From JABAAI01 sp965242745 (GTDB lineage: Bacteria; Spirochaetota; Leptospiria; Leptospirales; Leptonemataceae), in assembly GCA_965242745.1 (NCBI GenBank), contig CBDETG010000034.1:35848-99847 (forward strand): 64,000 bases of DNA. Direction: 5' to 3'. Below the pieces are notes generated by a model that saw only the letters and a program-made list of their open reading frames with translations, had not been told where the DNA came from and ran no database searches. How positions within the stretch are numbered: position 1 is the first letter of the stretch; each line of letters opens with the position of its first letter. Position numbers and translations under genes: made by a program. Below are positions 53,843 through 62,509 of this stretch, one piece after another.

Positions 53843-54954
53843 TGGAAATCGTCAAAAAACAAATCACCATTAGAGAGCTAAGCAAAGGCTATACGGATAA
53901 CGATGAAGAGGGCGTTATCGGCTATGGAGGCAAATTGGACATTCGCCCTCCTTATCAAAGAGAGTTTATCTATAAGGAAAAACAAAGAAACCTCGTCATT
54001 GATACTGTGATAAAAGGCTTCCCGCTGAATATCATGTATTGGAATACAAAAAAAGATGGGAGCTTTGAAATATTGGACGGGCAGCAGCGCACCATTTCAA
54101 TCTGCGAGTATATCCATAATAATTTCTCTTTTGAGAAAAAGATATTTGAAAGGCAAGCAGACGATATACAGGCAAGAATCCTAGACTACAAACTGGATAT
54201 TTATCAATGCAAAGGGGATGCAAGTGAGCGCTTGGCATGGTTTGAAATTATCAATGTGGCGGGAGAAGTTCTAAAAAGACAAGAATTACTAAACGCTACT
54301 TACGCAGGGACATGGACAAGCGAAGCAAAGAAAAAGTTTAGCAAGACAGGATGTCCAGCTTATCAAATTGGAAGAGATTTTATGTCAGGCTCTCCTATCC
54401 GCCAAGATTACCTTGAAACAGTTATTAAATGGATAAACAAGGGGGATGTTGCAGAATACATGAATCAACATGCGGGAGATAGTAATGCCAATGAGCTTTG
54501 GCTTTATTTTGAGAGCGTAATTGCATGGGTAAAAACAATTTTTGTTTCTAATAAAGCCGATATTCGCAAAGAAATGAAAAACGTAGAATGGGGGGAGCTC
54601 TATAACAAGTATAAGAATAAGAAATTAGACTCTAAAAAGATTCAAGCTAAGGTTGCCAAGCTCATGCAGGATGATGAAATAACGAAACCCAGTGGAATTT
54701 ACTATTATATTCTTGACGGCAATGAAAAATACTTATCTATTCGGGCCTTTAAGAATAGTGATAAAACAAGAGCTTATGAGAGACAAAAGGGAATCTGCGC
54801 TAACAAAAAGAAATGTCCACGCAAAGGCGAAAGGCTTGCATTGGAAGAAATGGAAGCAGATCATATAAAACCTTGGAGCAAGGGAGGCAAAAGCGAAGCC
54901 TCTAATTGCCAAATGCTATGCCTGGAATGCAATCGCAGAAAAGGCTCTATGTGA
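53842..54954 (+). CDS. DUF262 (GmrSD-N-like) protein with C-terminal HNH nuclease
   Basis: 370 residues from a GTG at 53842. The N-terminal DUF262/ParB-like part has IRPPYQREFIYKEKQRNLVI, GFPLNIMYWNTKKDG and FEILDGQQRTISICEYI. The C-terminal HNH part has YERQKGICANKKKCPRKGER, MEADHIKPWSKGGKSEASNC and LCLECNRRKG with zinc-type Cys pairs. DUF262 proteins include nucleotide-dependent type IV nucleases, and an HNH tail is known in some. Here it lies translationally next to three methylases, so it is the likely restriction partner, either blocked by or attracted to their methylation. Which one is not decidable from sequence. Confidence 0.87.
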   Translation: MEIVKKQITIRELSKGYTDNDEEGVIGYGGKLDIRPPYQREFIYKEKQRNLVIDTVIKGFPLNIMYWNTKKDGSFEILDGQQRTISICEYIHNNFSFEKKIFERQADDIQARILDYKLDIYQCKGDASERLAWFEIINVAGEVLKRQELLNATYAGTWTSEAKKKFSKTGCPAYQIGRDFMSGSPIRQDYLETVIKWINKGDVAEYMNQHAGDSNANELWLYFESVIAWVKTIFVSNKADIRKEMKNVEWGELYNKYKNKKLDSKKIQAKVAKLMQDDEITKPSGIYYYILDGNEKYLSIRAFKNSDKTRAYERQKGICANKKKCPRKGERLALEEMEADHIKPWSKGGKSEASNCQMLCLECNRRKGSM

Positions 54955-55045
54955 TACTTTAGTGATAAGACATTAGCTATAGCGACTTGCTTATTGGCGC
55001 GCTTATGTATATAGTTCATGGATATATAGTTCCTGGACTTTCGCA

Positions 55046-56698
55046 CTACATTTTTGCTTCTACGTATTTATTATCTAAAGGACCGTTCTCTAGCTTAAGA
55101 ACGCCTCTTGGACAAACAGCAGCGCATATCCCGCAGCCCACGCAGGAAGCGCGCGCTATGTTTTGCGATCTTTGCGCATACCAGCGGACATCTATGCCCA
55201 TTTCACAATAAGTAGAGCAGTTCCCGCAAGAGATACATTGCCCCCCGTTTGTAGTGATGCGAAAGCGGGAAAAGTACTTCTGCAATATACCTAAGACAGC
55301 TGCCATAGGACAACCAAAGCGGCACCAAACACGGCTCCCTAGAAGAGGGTAAAAGCCCACGCCTATGACGCCGCTAAAGACAGCGCCTATAAAAAAACCA
55401 TAGGCCTTCTGTAGCTTGTAAGAAAAAGAAGCAAAGAGAGCGCCCTTGCTAACAGAGTTGATCCATAATAGCGCAGTAATAAGAATAATAAAACCCAAGA
55501 TACTATGAACCATCCATCTTTCTATCTTCCAGGAGCTGAGCGATTTGCTGGAGTGCTGACGAAAGGGGTCTCCCATAGTTTCAGCTAAGCCGCCGCAGCC
55601 GCAAACCCAGGAACAATACCAACGCTTCCCATAAAAATACGTTAAAACGGGAGTGCCTACAAAACTCATAAGAGCAGCAAAGATCAAGAAATACACGCCC
55701 GCCCCGTATTGCGCATACCAATATTGTGGATAGAGATATTCTACCTTCAGCGGCCAAAAATAACTAAAATAGAATTCCGGCTGATGGAAAAGCCTTAGCA
55801 CGTTAGGCAAAATATAGGCAAAACCCAGCTGGAAAACAAAGACAGAAAGCGTACGCCAGATTTGGTAGCGATTGTGGCGGTACTTCAAAAGCATACGGAA
55901 AGCGAAAATACAAAGGGCAAAGGTATAAAGGCTGCTATAAAAAAACCAATTCGAGGACGGCGCCCCAGAAAGAGCGTAGGCTATAGGATCAAGAAGGGGG
56001 TAGACATGCCGCGTAAAGAGATGATGCAGGGTGTCTTCACGCTTTACAAGTACTGCAACATGAGCAGGCGCGCTTTCTTCTATAATCAGGCTGAGTCTAT
56101 AAAAATAATCTTCATTAAGATGCGCTTCTTTTACAGGCAGGTCCTTGCGAAACTTAGAAGGCTTGTCTAAGGCTTCGGCAAGTCTTTTCTGGAAACTCTT
56201 GGATTGGGGCCAAAAAGAAGTATGGCTCTTGTTTCGCCATTCCCCCTGCTTGCAATCTGGGCATAACCGCATGATTGCTTTTTTTAAAAAGCCGCCTTCT
56301 ATACGTACTGCCCTGCCTGCCTCGTTAAAAAAGATACGCCCTTCTTGCGTCTCTCCTATGGCTATATCGTTCCCTAAATAAATAACAACATAAAAGGATG
56401 TCAGTATCAAAGCAAGCGCCCAAGCAAAAAAGCCCTTTGCGGTAATTTGAGAGTGATAGACGGCATCATTGTCAATTCCCTCCGGACGAGATAGATAACG
56501 AGATATAAAGAGCAGGCAGGCGCCCAGGGCAGAAGAAGCAAAAATCAGAACGATAGGCGCGCTGCCTTTGGCCCAGGGGAGATAGCCGAAGAGGTAGGCA
56601 AGGAGTGAAAGCAAAGCAAGGAAGAGAAAAAAGACTCCAAGCCAGCGAAGAAAAGACATGCTAAAGGCGATACGATGCTTTTTTGCTTCAAATGTCAA
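55046..56698 (-). CDS. Membrane Fe-S protein (NosR/NapH-like)
   Basis: 550 residues. Multiple membrane helices: WLGVFFLFLALLSLLAYLFG, a second near IVLIFASSALGACLLFI, and more at about 230-470. In the membrane part are WYCSWVCGCGG and a second CRFGCP motif, as in NapH/NosR proteins. Two 4Fe-4S clusters follow at the C-terminus: CISCGNCSTYCEMG and CVGCGICAAVCPRG. Such proteins pass electrons across the inner membrane; the partner is unknown. Its start overlaps the upstream FlaA-like gene by 11 bp. Confidence 0.85.
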   Translation of the reverse strand: MTFEAKKHRIAFSMSFLRWLGVFFLFLALLSLLAYLFGYLPWAKGSAPIVLIFASSALGACLLFISRYLSRPEGIDNDAVYHSQITAKGFFAWALALILTSFYVVIYLGNDIAIGETQEGRIFFNEAGRAVRIEGGFLKKAIMRLCPDCKQGEWRNKSHTSFWPQSKSFQKRLAEALDKPSKFRKDLPVKEAHLNEDYFYRLSLIIEESAPAHVAVLVKREDTLHHLFTRHVYPLLDPIAYALSGAPSSNWFFYSSLYTFALCIFAFRMLLKYRHNRYQIWRTLSVFVFQLGFAYILPNVLRLFHQPEFYFSYFWPLKVEYLYPQYWYAQYGAGVYFLIFAALMSFVGTPVLTYFYGKRWYCSWVCGCGGLAETMGDPFRQHSSKSLSSWKIERWMVHSILGFIILITALLWINSVSKGALFASFSYKLQKAYGFFIGAVFSGVIGVGFYPLLGSRVWCRFGCPMAAVLGILQKYFSRFRITTNGGQCISCGNCSTYCEMGIDVRWYAQRSQNIARASCVGCGICAAVCPRGVLKLENGPLDNKYVEAKM

Positions 56699-57416
56699 AC
56701 TTTTTTCCTATAAACAAGATGGAGGGAAGGCCCTTCTTTTGTGATTCCAGCCTGCGCCTGCTCTGGAACTTAGCAGAGAACTCTGCAAAACTCCATGCGG
56801 GTTTTAGAAGCTTCTGAAAAGGCCTCTTTCTGAGCTTGATGTTGTCTATATATAAACGTATCTTTTCTTTATGCGCTTTCTTGTGCGCCAGCCTGATGAC
56901 TATTCCATAGAACCATAAGCCAGCTTGAGAACTGGGCTGGGGAGGCCTTTGCTGCAGAGCGGGAGATATATATAACTTCAACCTGCTCCATTGCCTTCCT
57001 CTGCTTTGCCCCCACTTAAGGAGCCTTCTTTTGTGATTTTGATCTCTCAAATCCGCAAAAAGAATCACGGGAGCGCCGTGATTCTTTAGCCATAACACAA
57101 GGCTTTGCACGTATCCCTTCAGAAAAAAAGCCTTGGCTGCATCCAAGCTGAGGCGGGGGCCAATATGATCTGCATGGAGCTGCAAACACTGCTCGCTCTG
57201 CTCAGGCACTCCCTTTTCAAGCAGAAAACTCAAGCTGCTCAAAACAAAAGAGCTCTTCCATTTCTGAGCAAGAGAGGCGTCCTTTAGCCCTTCAAAGTCT
57301 TCTATCGTTTTTTCCTCAAAGATTTGATTCTGCGCAGGCGAAGCAAAGAGCACGCCACCACTTGCAAAGACTAAGGGATAGAAACAATAAGCTAAAATGA
57401 GACAGCGCAGATACAT
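56688..57416 (-). CDS. FlaA-like flagellar sheath protein
   Basis: 242 residues with a signal peptide (CLILAYCFYPLVFASGGVLF). The second half reads SLVLWLKNHGAPVILFADLR, SRLKLYISPALQQRPP, GLWFYGIVIRLAHKKAHKEK and IRLYIDNIKLRKRPF, the order of strands in spirochaete FlaA (outer layer of periplasmic flagella). It is shorter than FlaA1 and near the FlaA2 length. The assignment rests on this pattern; another galactose-binding-like secreted protein is possible. Confidence 0.6.
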   Translation of the reverse strand: MYLRCLILAYCFYPLVFASGGVLFASPAQNQIFEEKTIEDFEGLKDASLAQKWKSSFVLSSLSFLLEKGVPEQSEQCLQLHADHIGPRLSLDAAKAFFLKGYVQSLVLWLKNHGAPVILFADLRDQNHKRRLLKWGQSRGRQWSRLKLYISPALQQRPPQPSSQAGLWFYGIVIRLAHKKAHKEKIRLYIDNIKLRKRPFQKLLKPAWSFAEFSAKFQSRRRLESQKKGLPSILFIGKKFDI

Positions 57417-57499
57417 AGGCTTGGGTCTTAATACATAGTCCGCATAAACATTATAAGCTTAGCTTAGAAGTCCAAAGCAGAGGCAGGCTACCCTCTTTT

Positions 57500-59012
57500 A
57501 TGGAGCTATATACAAGAGCCCGCTCAAAAGTTTTCGCATGATTTGCGATCTTTGCCTTATCAAAGCATATAAGACTTATCAAAGTCCTTTATAGCTTTCT
57601 TTATTTTAGCAAGCTCTCCTTTACACCATTCCCTATGGTATCTATACTTCTCAAGCACATATTTTTCTGCTTCCTTATAGTGTGGCGTTAGCTTTTTGTA
57701 TTCCAGCTTATAGTCGCTTGGCGCGCCCGTATGGAAAGACTTTAGCCGTGCTTGCCAGTCCTTAGCTACCCCTACTTTATAGATGCCCGGGAAAACAGGA
57801 TTGCTGATTATATATACATACTTCTTTTCTCTATCATCCTTGCCTTGATCTGTGCGCCTTGGGGGCTCTATAGAAAAGCGCAGGGCTTTCTTGTAATCAA
57901 AAAGCTCTTCTGGATTTGCTACTTCTTTCTTTAGCCTCTCCTGCACGAGCTCATAAGCTTTTATAGAAATGTCTATGCCCACCCACTTGCGCCCCAGCTT
58001 TTCAGCTGCAATGCACGTGGTAGCGCAGCCGCAAAATGGGTCCAGCACAAGCTCGCCCTTCTTGCTGCTTGCCTGGATGATGCGCTCCAGCAAGGCGAGC
58101 GGCTTTTGCGTAGGGTAACCCGTGCGTTCTTTTGCCATTGGGTTGATAAATGGAAGATTCCATACGGCGCTTAATGGCCTCCCTGTTTTTTCTTCGTATC
58201 TAACAATAAACTTGCCAGACGCTGCCATATCTTGAGCTTTTTTATTATTTTTGTCATATATAATTAAGCCTTTACTTCCCGCGCCACCGCCAATCAAATA
58301 GCCTTTTTTATATTTTTCTTCTAAATTTTTTGTAATTAGTTTGAGTGATCTAAAAAATGGATTTTTTGCTTTAGAATAAAATAAAATAATATCATGGTTT
58401 TTTTGAAAAGATATTTTACTTGGGGCTGTCCATTTATCATACCACCAAACAACCTCATTCCTAAATTGCTTTTCACCAAAAACGCAATCCAAAAGTATCT
58501 TCAGATAATGCGACATTGTGGGATCACAGTGCAAATACAGGCTGCCAGTGTCTTTTAGTATCCGGTGGCATTCTATAAGCCGTATAGCCATGTAGACAAG
58601 ATAGCAGAAGTTGTATTTGTTGCCGTAATCCTTTAGGCCCATAAGGAAGCTGTATAGCTCGTCTCTATCTTCTTGGAGGGTCTTTAGCCACTCGTCTTTT
58701 AGGTCTGCTTCTCTGAAATAATCCTTGAAGCCTGCGCCCTCAGCGCTGCTGCCTATGGGCGCTGTAAAGACTTTCTTTTTATTGAAGGGCGGGTCTAAGT
58801 AGATCAAGTCTACGCATTTGGAGTTTATGTTTTGTAGTACGTCTATGTTGTCACGGCAATAAATGGACCTGTTTTGCAGATTGCTTTTCATTTGTTTTTT
58901 GCAAAAAAGCGAGGGCCAGCTGGGCACGCAAGCCCTCACATGTCTTGTTATTTACAGCTCTAAGCGCCTGCAAGCTTTTCTATTCGTTTTTAGTAGACTC
59001 TTGTATATAGTT
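57500..59012 (-). mobile_element. Terminal-inverted-repeat cassette carrying methyltransferase-GIY-YIG gene, copy 2
   Basis: Left repeat CTATATACAAGAGCCCGCTC then AAA at 57506-57528; right repeat, complemented, CTATATACAAGAGTCTACTA then AAA at 58988-59010, with 19 of 23 matching. CCCTCTTTT flanks both sides (57491-57499 and 59013-59021), though the right copy overlaps the last CCC of the end repeat. The DNA between the right end and the gene (58892-58987) matches that of copy 1, so the two cassettes are homologous throughout. No transposase inside. Confidence 0.7.
57560..58891 (-). CDS. DNA methyltransferase fused to a GIY-YIG/T5orf172-type domain
   Basis: 443 residues from the ATG at 58891. 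Methylase part: SIYCRDNIDVLQNINSK, DLIYLDPPFNKKKVF (motif IV), GSLYLHCDPTMSHYLKI, ERTGYPTQKPLALLERII and the SAM motif LVLDPFCGCATTCIAAEKLG. The C-terminal ~90 residues begin KKYVYIISNPVFPGIYKVGV AKDWQARL and look like the T5orf172 branch of GIY-YIG nucleases. A methylase and nuclease-like domain in one chain could be a self-contained restriction-modification protein. The recognition segment (about 150-260) differs from the copy at 39075. The cassette has inverted ends on both sides. Confidence 0.88.
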   Translation of the reverse strand: MKSNLQNRSIYCRDNIDVLQNINSKCVDLIYLDPPFNKKKVFTAPIGSSAEGAGFKDYFREADLKDEWLKTLQEDRDELYSFLMGLKDYGNKYNFCYLVYMAIRLIECHRILKDTGSLYLHCDPTMSHYLKILLDCVFGEKQFRNEVVWWYDKWTAPSKISFQKNHDIILFYSKAKNPFFRSLKLITKNLEEKYKKGYLIGGGAGSKGLIIYDKNNKKAQDMAASGKFIVRYEEKTGRPLSAVWNLPFINPMAKERTGYPTQKPLALLERIIQASSKKGELVLDPFCGCATTCIAAEKLGRKWVGIDISIKAYELVQERLKKEVANPEELFDYKKALRFSIEPPRRTDQGKDDREKKYVYIISNPVFPGIYKVGVAKDWQARLKSFHTGAPSDYKLEYKKLTPHYKEAEKYVLEKYRYHREWCKGELAKIKKAIKDFDKSYML

Positions 59013-59080
59013 CCCTCTTTTCAAAGTAATGAGATTGGAAAAAAAGAGCTTAAGAATCTCTTTCATCCGATACTAAAAGT

Positions 59081-59608
59081 GTGACGCCCAAATACCTCAA
59101 CGTGGAATTAAAGGGGATGTACGAAGGAGGACAACTTTCTGCTTCAAAGACCCGTGATTTAATACGTTTAAAAAAAATAGTAGACCGCTTTGCGCAGTGC
59201 CCTTACATTGGGCTTGCGCAGATAAGGGAGCTGAAAAAGCGCTATGGGGCATGTCCTTCTATTTTAAGCTGGGGTGATTACTTTCAAGTTGAAATTGCCT
59301 CAAGCTGCTTTCAACTTTCCGATAAAGCCTTTTCCAAAGCTGTAGACACAGTGTACTTTGATTTGATAGCTGCTGTCAAGATCTTTCAGGCTAAGCCCGA
59401 TCATTTTTTAGAAGATGTGCGCGCAGAAGGTCTAGCTGTCTATGGCAAGGCTCAGAAAGATTGGGATGCGCAGGAAGAACAGAGCGCGCATCTAAGCATA
59501 TTGCTTCGGTATTATGAAGAATTACAACTTGCGCAGATGAAATTGCAGACTGCAGATAAACAATGGTTCCAGGATTTTCTACCCGTACAAGCCTATGCAG
59601 GCAGCTGA
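59081..59608 (+). CDS. Hypothetical protein upstream of the TPR gene
   Basis: 175 residues from a GTG at 59081. No signal peptide. The first part (KYLNVELKGMYEGGQLSASK) is followed by a mainly helical body (KAFSKAVDTVYFDLIAAVKI, LSILLRYYEELQLAQMKLQT). No family recognised. The end overlaps the TPR gene start by 46 bp. The copy-2 cassette inserted 60 bp upstream may have replaced its promoter. Confidence 0.65.
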   Translation: MTPKYLNVELKGMYEGGQLSASKTRDLIRLKKIVDRFAQCPYIGLAQIRELKKRYGACPSILSWGDYFQVEIASSCFQLSDKAFSKAVDTVYFDLIAAVKIFQAKPDHFLEDVRAEGLAVYGKAQKDWDAQEEQSAHLSILLRYYEELQLAQMKLQTADKQWFQDFLPVQAYAGS

Positions 59609-60159
59609 GTCTAAGAGGACTCTTGCTTTGGTCCTTTATCTTTGCCTCCCAAACTCCAGCGGCCCCCAATCCCAAGCTAAGCCGTGAGAGCGCTGCCGAT
59701 CAGCTCCCAAAAGATACAATACAAAACAGCGTTATAGAAGCAAGGCAAAGGCGTAATCGAGACCGCCAGCAGGAGCTCCAGCAAGACGGGGAAAGGCGCT
59801 TTCTTTATGCGACAATGCTGTACACAGAGTCCTATTACAAACGAGCTCAAGAACTTTATGAGGCTTTTTTATTGTTCTATGAAAAACACCCGCGGCGCCT
59901 TGAGGCCCTGCGCTATTTGGCAATGATAGCTCAAAAACAAGGAAGACTGGAGGAAGCCCTGGCAGCTTATATAGACTTGTATAAAGAAGCCCCGAATAAA
60001 AAGATAGCTCTGGAAGCTTATTTGGAGGGAGCGCGTTTAGCTAAAGACATGGGGCTTTACAAGGCCTCTGCTCAAATGCTAAAAGAGTTGCTTCATTCCC
60101 CCGCATCTTACAAAAAGATAAAAGAGGCAGCCAAAGAAGAACAAGATTTGCTGCTTTAG
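59563..60159 (+). CDS. Secreted TPR-repeat protein
   Basis: 198 residues. Signal segment SLRGLLLWSFIFASQTPAAP, a charged region (EARQRRNRDRQQELQQDGER), then TPR units: ATMLYTESYYKRAQELYEAF, RLEALRYLAMIAQKQGRLEE and KIALEAYLEGARLAKDMGLY. A TPR gene directly before a double cyclic-nucleotide-binding gene is, from memory, also the order in Treponema. The domain is likely periplasmic and used for protein contacts. Confidence 0.75.
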   Translation: MVPGFSTRTSLCRQLSLRGLLLWSFIFASQTPAAPNPKLSRESAADQLPKDTIQNSVIEARQRRNRDRQQELQQDGERRFLYATMLYTESYYKRAQELYEAFLLFYEKHPRRLEALRYLAMIAQKQGRLEEALAAYIDLYKEAPNKKIALEAYLEGARLAKDMGLYKASAQMLKELLHSPASYKKIKEAAKEEQDLLL

Positions 60160-60372
60160 AATTGACTATGAGTGGATGCCTTGCCCAAAACAAACGAAGG
60201 CAGGGCGGCCGAAGTGGGGAGAATAAGGCAGACGCCCGCTTTGCTTTTAGCAGTCTTGCATACGGCGCTTGGCAATGTGCGCTGCAAGCAGGCTAAAAAA
60301 CTGAAAATGCAAGCCTTATGCAAGCTAAAAAATTACTAAAGCCGCATTCTGTCCTGATTTCTTCTCTATTCT

Positions 60373-61590
60373 ATGGCCTTTGCTACTGTAAAGTATAAAC
60401 CGGGTTCCTATGCCTTGATTGAAGGCAAAATGGATTCCAACACATTCTATATTATCTTAAGGGGCCAGCTGCGCACTCAAAAAACCAGCCCTGTTATCGG
60501 AGAAGATAACGTACAGATTCTAGGACCAGGGGATTTTTTTGGAGTAGAAAGCGCAATGGCAAACCAGAGCCGTATTGAAACGGTTGTTGCCGTTACAGAC
60601 TGTGAGCTCATTGAAATCCCAGCAGACAGCTTTGGAACTCTGATTCAAAAAAGCGCGCCTATCGCCATGAAGATCATACGTTCCTTTTCTATGAAGCTGC
60701 GTGAATTTGATAACCATATTGCGCGCATCTCTTTTCGTAATCCCGTGGAGGAACATCCTTCTCATCTTTATGACTTGGGTGAATTCTGGCTTAAGGAGAA
60801 TCGGATGGACCATGCGGCATACGCATACCAGCGTTATCTTCAGTTTGTTCCTGAAGGCAAATACATTCCGCAGGCTAAGTTACGCCTGCAGGGCTTGGGG
60901 AAGTCTCTTGCCGCCCCCCCCCTTGTAATGCAGGACCTGAACAGAACCTATGCAAGTGATACCCTTGTTTTTTGCGAGAATGAGCCCGGCTTTGAGCTTT
61001 ATGTGATACGCACAGGGAGGGTGAAAATTACAAAGATGGTTGATGGTCAGGAAGTGATGCTGGCCTTGCTGCAGCCAGGGGATATTTTTGGTGAAATGGC
61101 TATACTTGATAACAAGCTGCGCACAGCTACCGCTGTCACAGCAGACCAAGTAGCCCTCCTTGCTATCAATAAAAATAACTTTGAGATTATGGTCAAGGCC
61201 CAGCCTCAGCTGGCTAGCAAACTTATCACATTATTATCAGAACGTTTATGGACGGCGTATAGGCAACTTGCCAATCTTATGATAGATGATATAACAGGGC
61301 GCCTTTTTGATACCCTGCTTACTGTTGCGGAGAAGAATCATGTAAATATCAGCAACAGAGCCAAGTACACCTATGAATTTGGCGGCGAAGACCTGCTTAA
61401 GATGGTAGGTTTGGAGCCTAAAGATGAACATCACATGCTGGAAATCTTTAGGAATAACTGGCTTCGTTTAGAACAAAGAAGAATTATATGCAATAATCTG
61501 GGAGAACTCAAAAAGCAGGTGGAATTTTTCAAAAAGAAGAGCGCCATGGAGAAAAAAAGGAAGGCTGCGGCAGACCGCATACGCTTTTAA
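60373..61590 (+). CDS. Protein with two cyclic-nucleotide-binding domains
   Basis: 405 residues. First CNB domain, residues ~1-115 (YALIEGKMDSNTFYIILRGQ, ILGPGDFFGVESAMANQSRI); a linker with a TPR-like helix pair (DHAAYAYQRYLQFVPEGKYI); a second CNB domain ~195-310 (FCENEPGFELYVIRTGRVKI, LALLQPGDIFGEMAILDNKL RTATAV). A C-terminal helical region follows (~310-400, with FGGEDLLKMVGLEPKDEHHM like a degenerate Crp HTH). Treponemes have the same protein. It carries a run of nine C at 60914-60922 in the linker, in frame here. Confidence 0.87.
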   Translation: MAFATVKYKPGSYALIEGKMDSNTFYIILRGQLRTQKTSPVIGEDNVQILGPGDFFGVESAMANQSRIETVVAVTDCELIEIPADSFGTLIQKSAPIAMKIIRSFSMKLREFDNHIARISFRNPVEEHPSHLYDLGEFWLKENRMDHAAYAYQRYLQFVPEGKYIPQAKLRLQGLGKSLAAPPLVMQDLNRTYASDTLVFCENEPGFELYVIRTGRVKITKMVDGQEVMLALLQPGDIFGEMAILDNKLRTATAVTADQVALLAINKNNFEIMVKAQPQLASKLITLLSERLWTAYRQLANLMIDDITGRLFDTLLTVAEKNHVNISNRAKYTYEFGGEDLLKMVGLEPKDEHHMLEIFRNNWLRLEQRRIICNNLGELKKQVEFFKKKSAMEKKRKAAADRIRF

Positions 61591-61592
61591 TA

Positions 61593-62501
61593 TTACCAAA
61601 AGAGCTCTAACTGTTCGGCAGCGTCTTTATAGCCTCTTGTGATGAATTTTCTGGACCTTTCTTTTGAGAAATGCAATATAGAATTCAGGCCCATCATTTT
61701 TGGCGGTGACACGGTGTATATTTTGACATCTTCACCATAATCAAAGGGGAGTATACTTTTTAGCAGAACTCTTTTGCCCTTTCTGCTTGCGTGCGTCTTA
61801 TATTGATTCAAGGAAGATTGATAGGAGGCAATAAGCGTCATTTCGGATAAAAGCTGCACGGCTTCGATGCGGCTTTCTGGCAGCTTTGTGGGCAGCCCCC
61901 CTATAGGAGAAAGAAAAACAACAATGATCTCTTTGGCTTTGCGCTCCAGTGCGGGCAATATGGGCGTGTTCATCATGACTCCCCCATCCCAGTAAGGCAC
62001 GCCCTTGATATATTGCCATGGGAAGAGAATGGGAAAAGCGGTGGCGGCCATAACGTGTTCTAGGCTTATTACTTTGTTTGTAAAAAATTCGAGGTCTGCC
62101 TTCAGTAAATTTGTTGCTGTGATCACCACTTCTATATCACTCTGGCGCAGCCTATCAGGCTCTATCTTGCCAGTTAAGAAGTGCTTAAGGGGCTGTGTAT
62201 CTAAAAAGGAAACAAAGCTTTTAGGAAAGAGAAAAGATCTGATCTGCTGCCACAAAGAAAACTTGTAGACATTGGAGCTGTCTGCCTGCAGCCATAGGCG
62301 GGAAAGTTCATCTATGCTGAAGTGCGATGCTATCGCTACGGCGTTTAAGGCCCCAATGGAAGTCCCGCAGATCAAATCCGGCTTCCACTTTCGCTCTTGG
62401 AGGTATTTCCAAACGCCGATCTGGTATGCGCCCCGCGCTCCTCCTCCAGAAAGGATCAAGGCCCTGCGAAGCCTTTTTTTTGGCGCTTTTTTTCGCTTCA
62501 T
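61593..62501 (-). CDS. Patatin-like phospholipase
   Basis: 302 residues. Oxyanion loop LILSGGGARGAYQIGVWKYL, nucleophile elbow ICGTSIGALNAVAIA (Ser of GTSIG), and the catalytic Asp in PYWDGGVMMNTPILPALE. These are the patatin lipase/acylhydrolase motifs. No signal peptide, so cytoplasmic or peripheral. It follows purE by 8 bp and a second patatin gene upstream, on the same strand. Confidence 0.92.
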   Translation of the reverse strand: MKRKKAPKKRLRRALILSGGGARGAYQIGVWKYLQERKWKPDLICGTSIGALNAVAIASHFSIDELSRLWLQADSSNVYKFSLWQQIRSFLFPKSFVSFLDTQPLKHFLTGKIEPDRLRQSDIEVVITATNLLKADLEFFTNKVISLEHVMAATAFPILFPWQYIKGVPYWDGGVMMNTPILPALERKAKEIIVVFLSPIGGLPTKLPESRIEAVQLLSEMTLIASYQSSLNQYKTHASRKGKRVLLKSILPFDYGEDVKIYTVSPPKMMGLNSILHFSKERSRKFITRGYKDAAEQLELFW

Positions 62502-62509
62502 TTCAAATA

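Larger units (their letters stand above)
49210..55036 (+). mobile_element. Inverted-repeat-bounded island: SDH protease, three EcoRI-type methylases, DUF262-HNH nuclease
   Basis: Left end GGAACTATATACTTGAGCGC at 49210; right end reads, on the minus strand, GAACTATATACATAAGCGCG from 55017, with a second partial copy (GGAACTATATATCC) at 55020-55033. ACTTTCG lies directly outside both ends (49203-49209 and 55037-55043). The same core bounds the methyltransferase cassettes at 38891 and 57500. All five intact genes inside point the same way. No transposase or recombinase is present, only a transposase N-terminal scrap at 50466. The island lies between the P83/100 gene and the convergent Fe-S protein gene. 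Confidence 0.65.
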
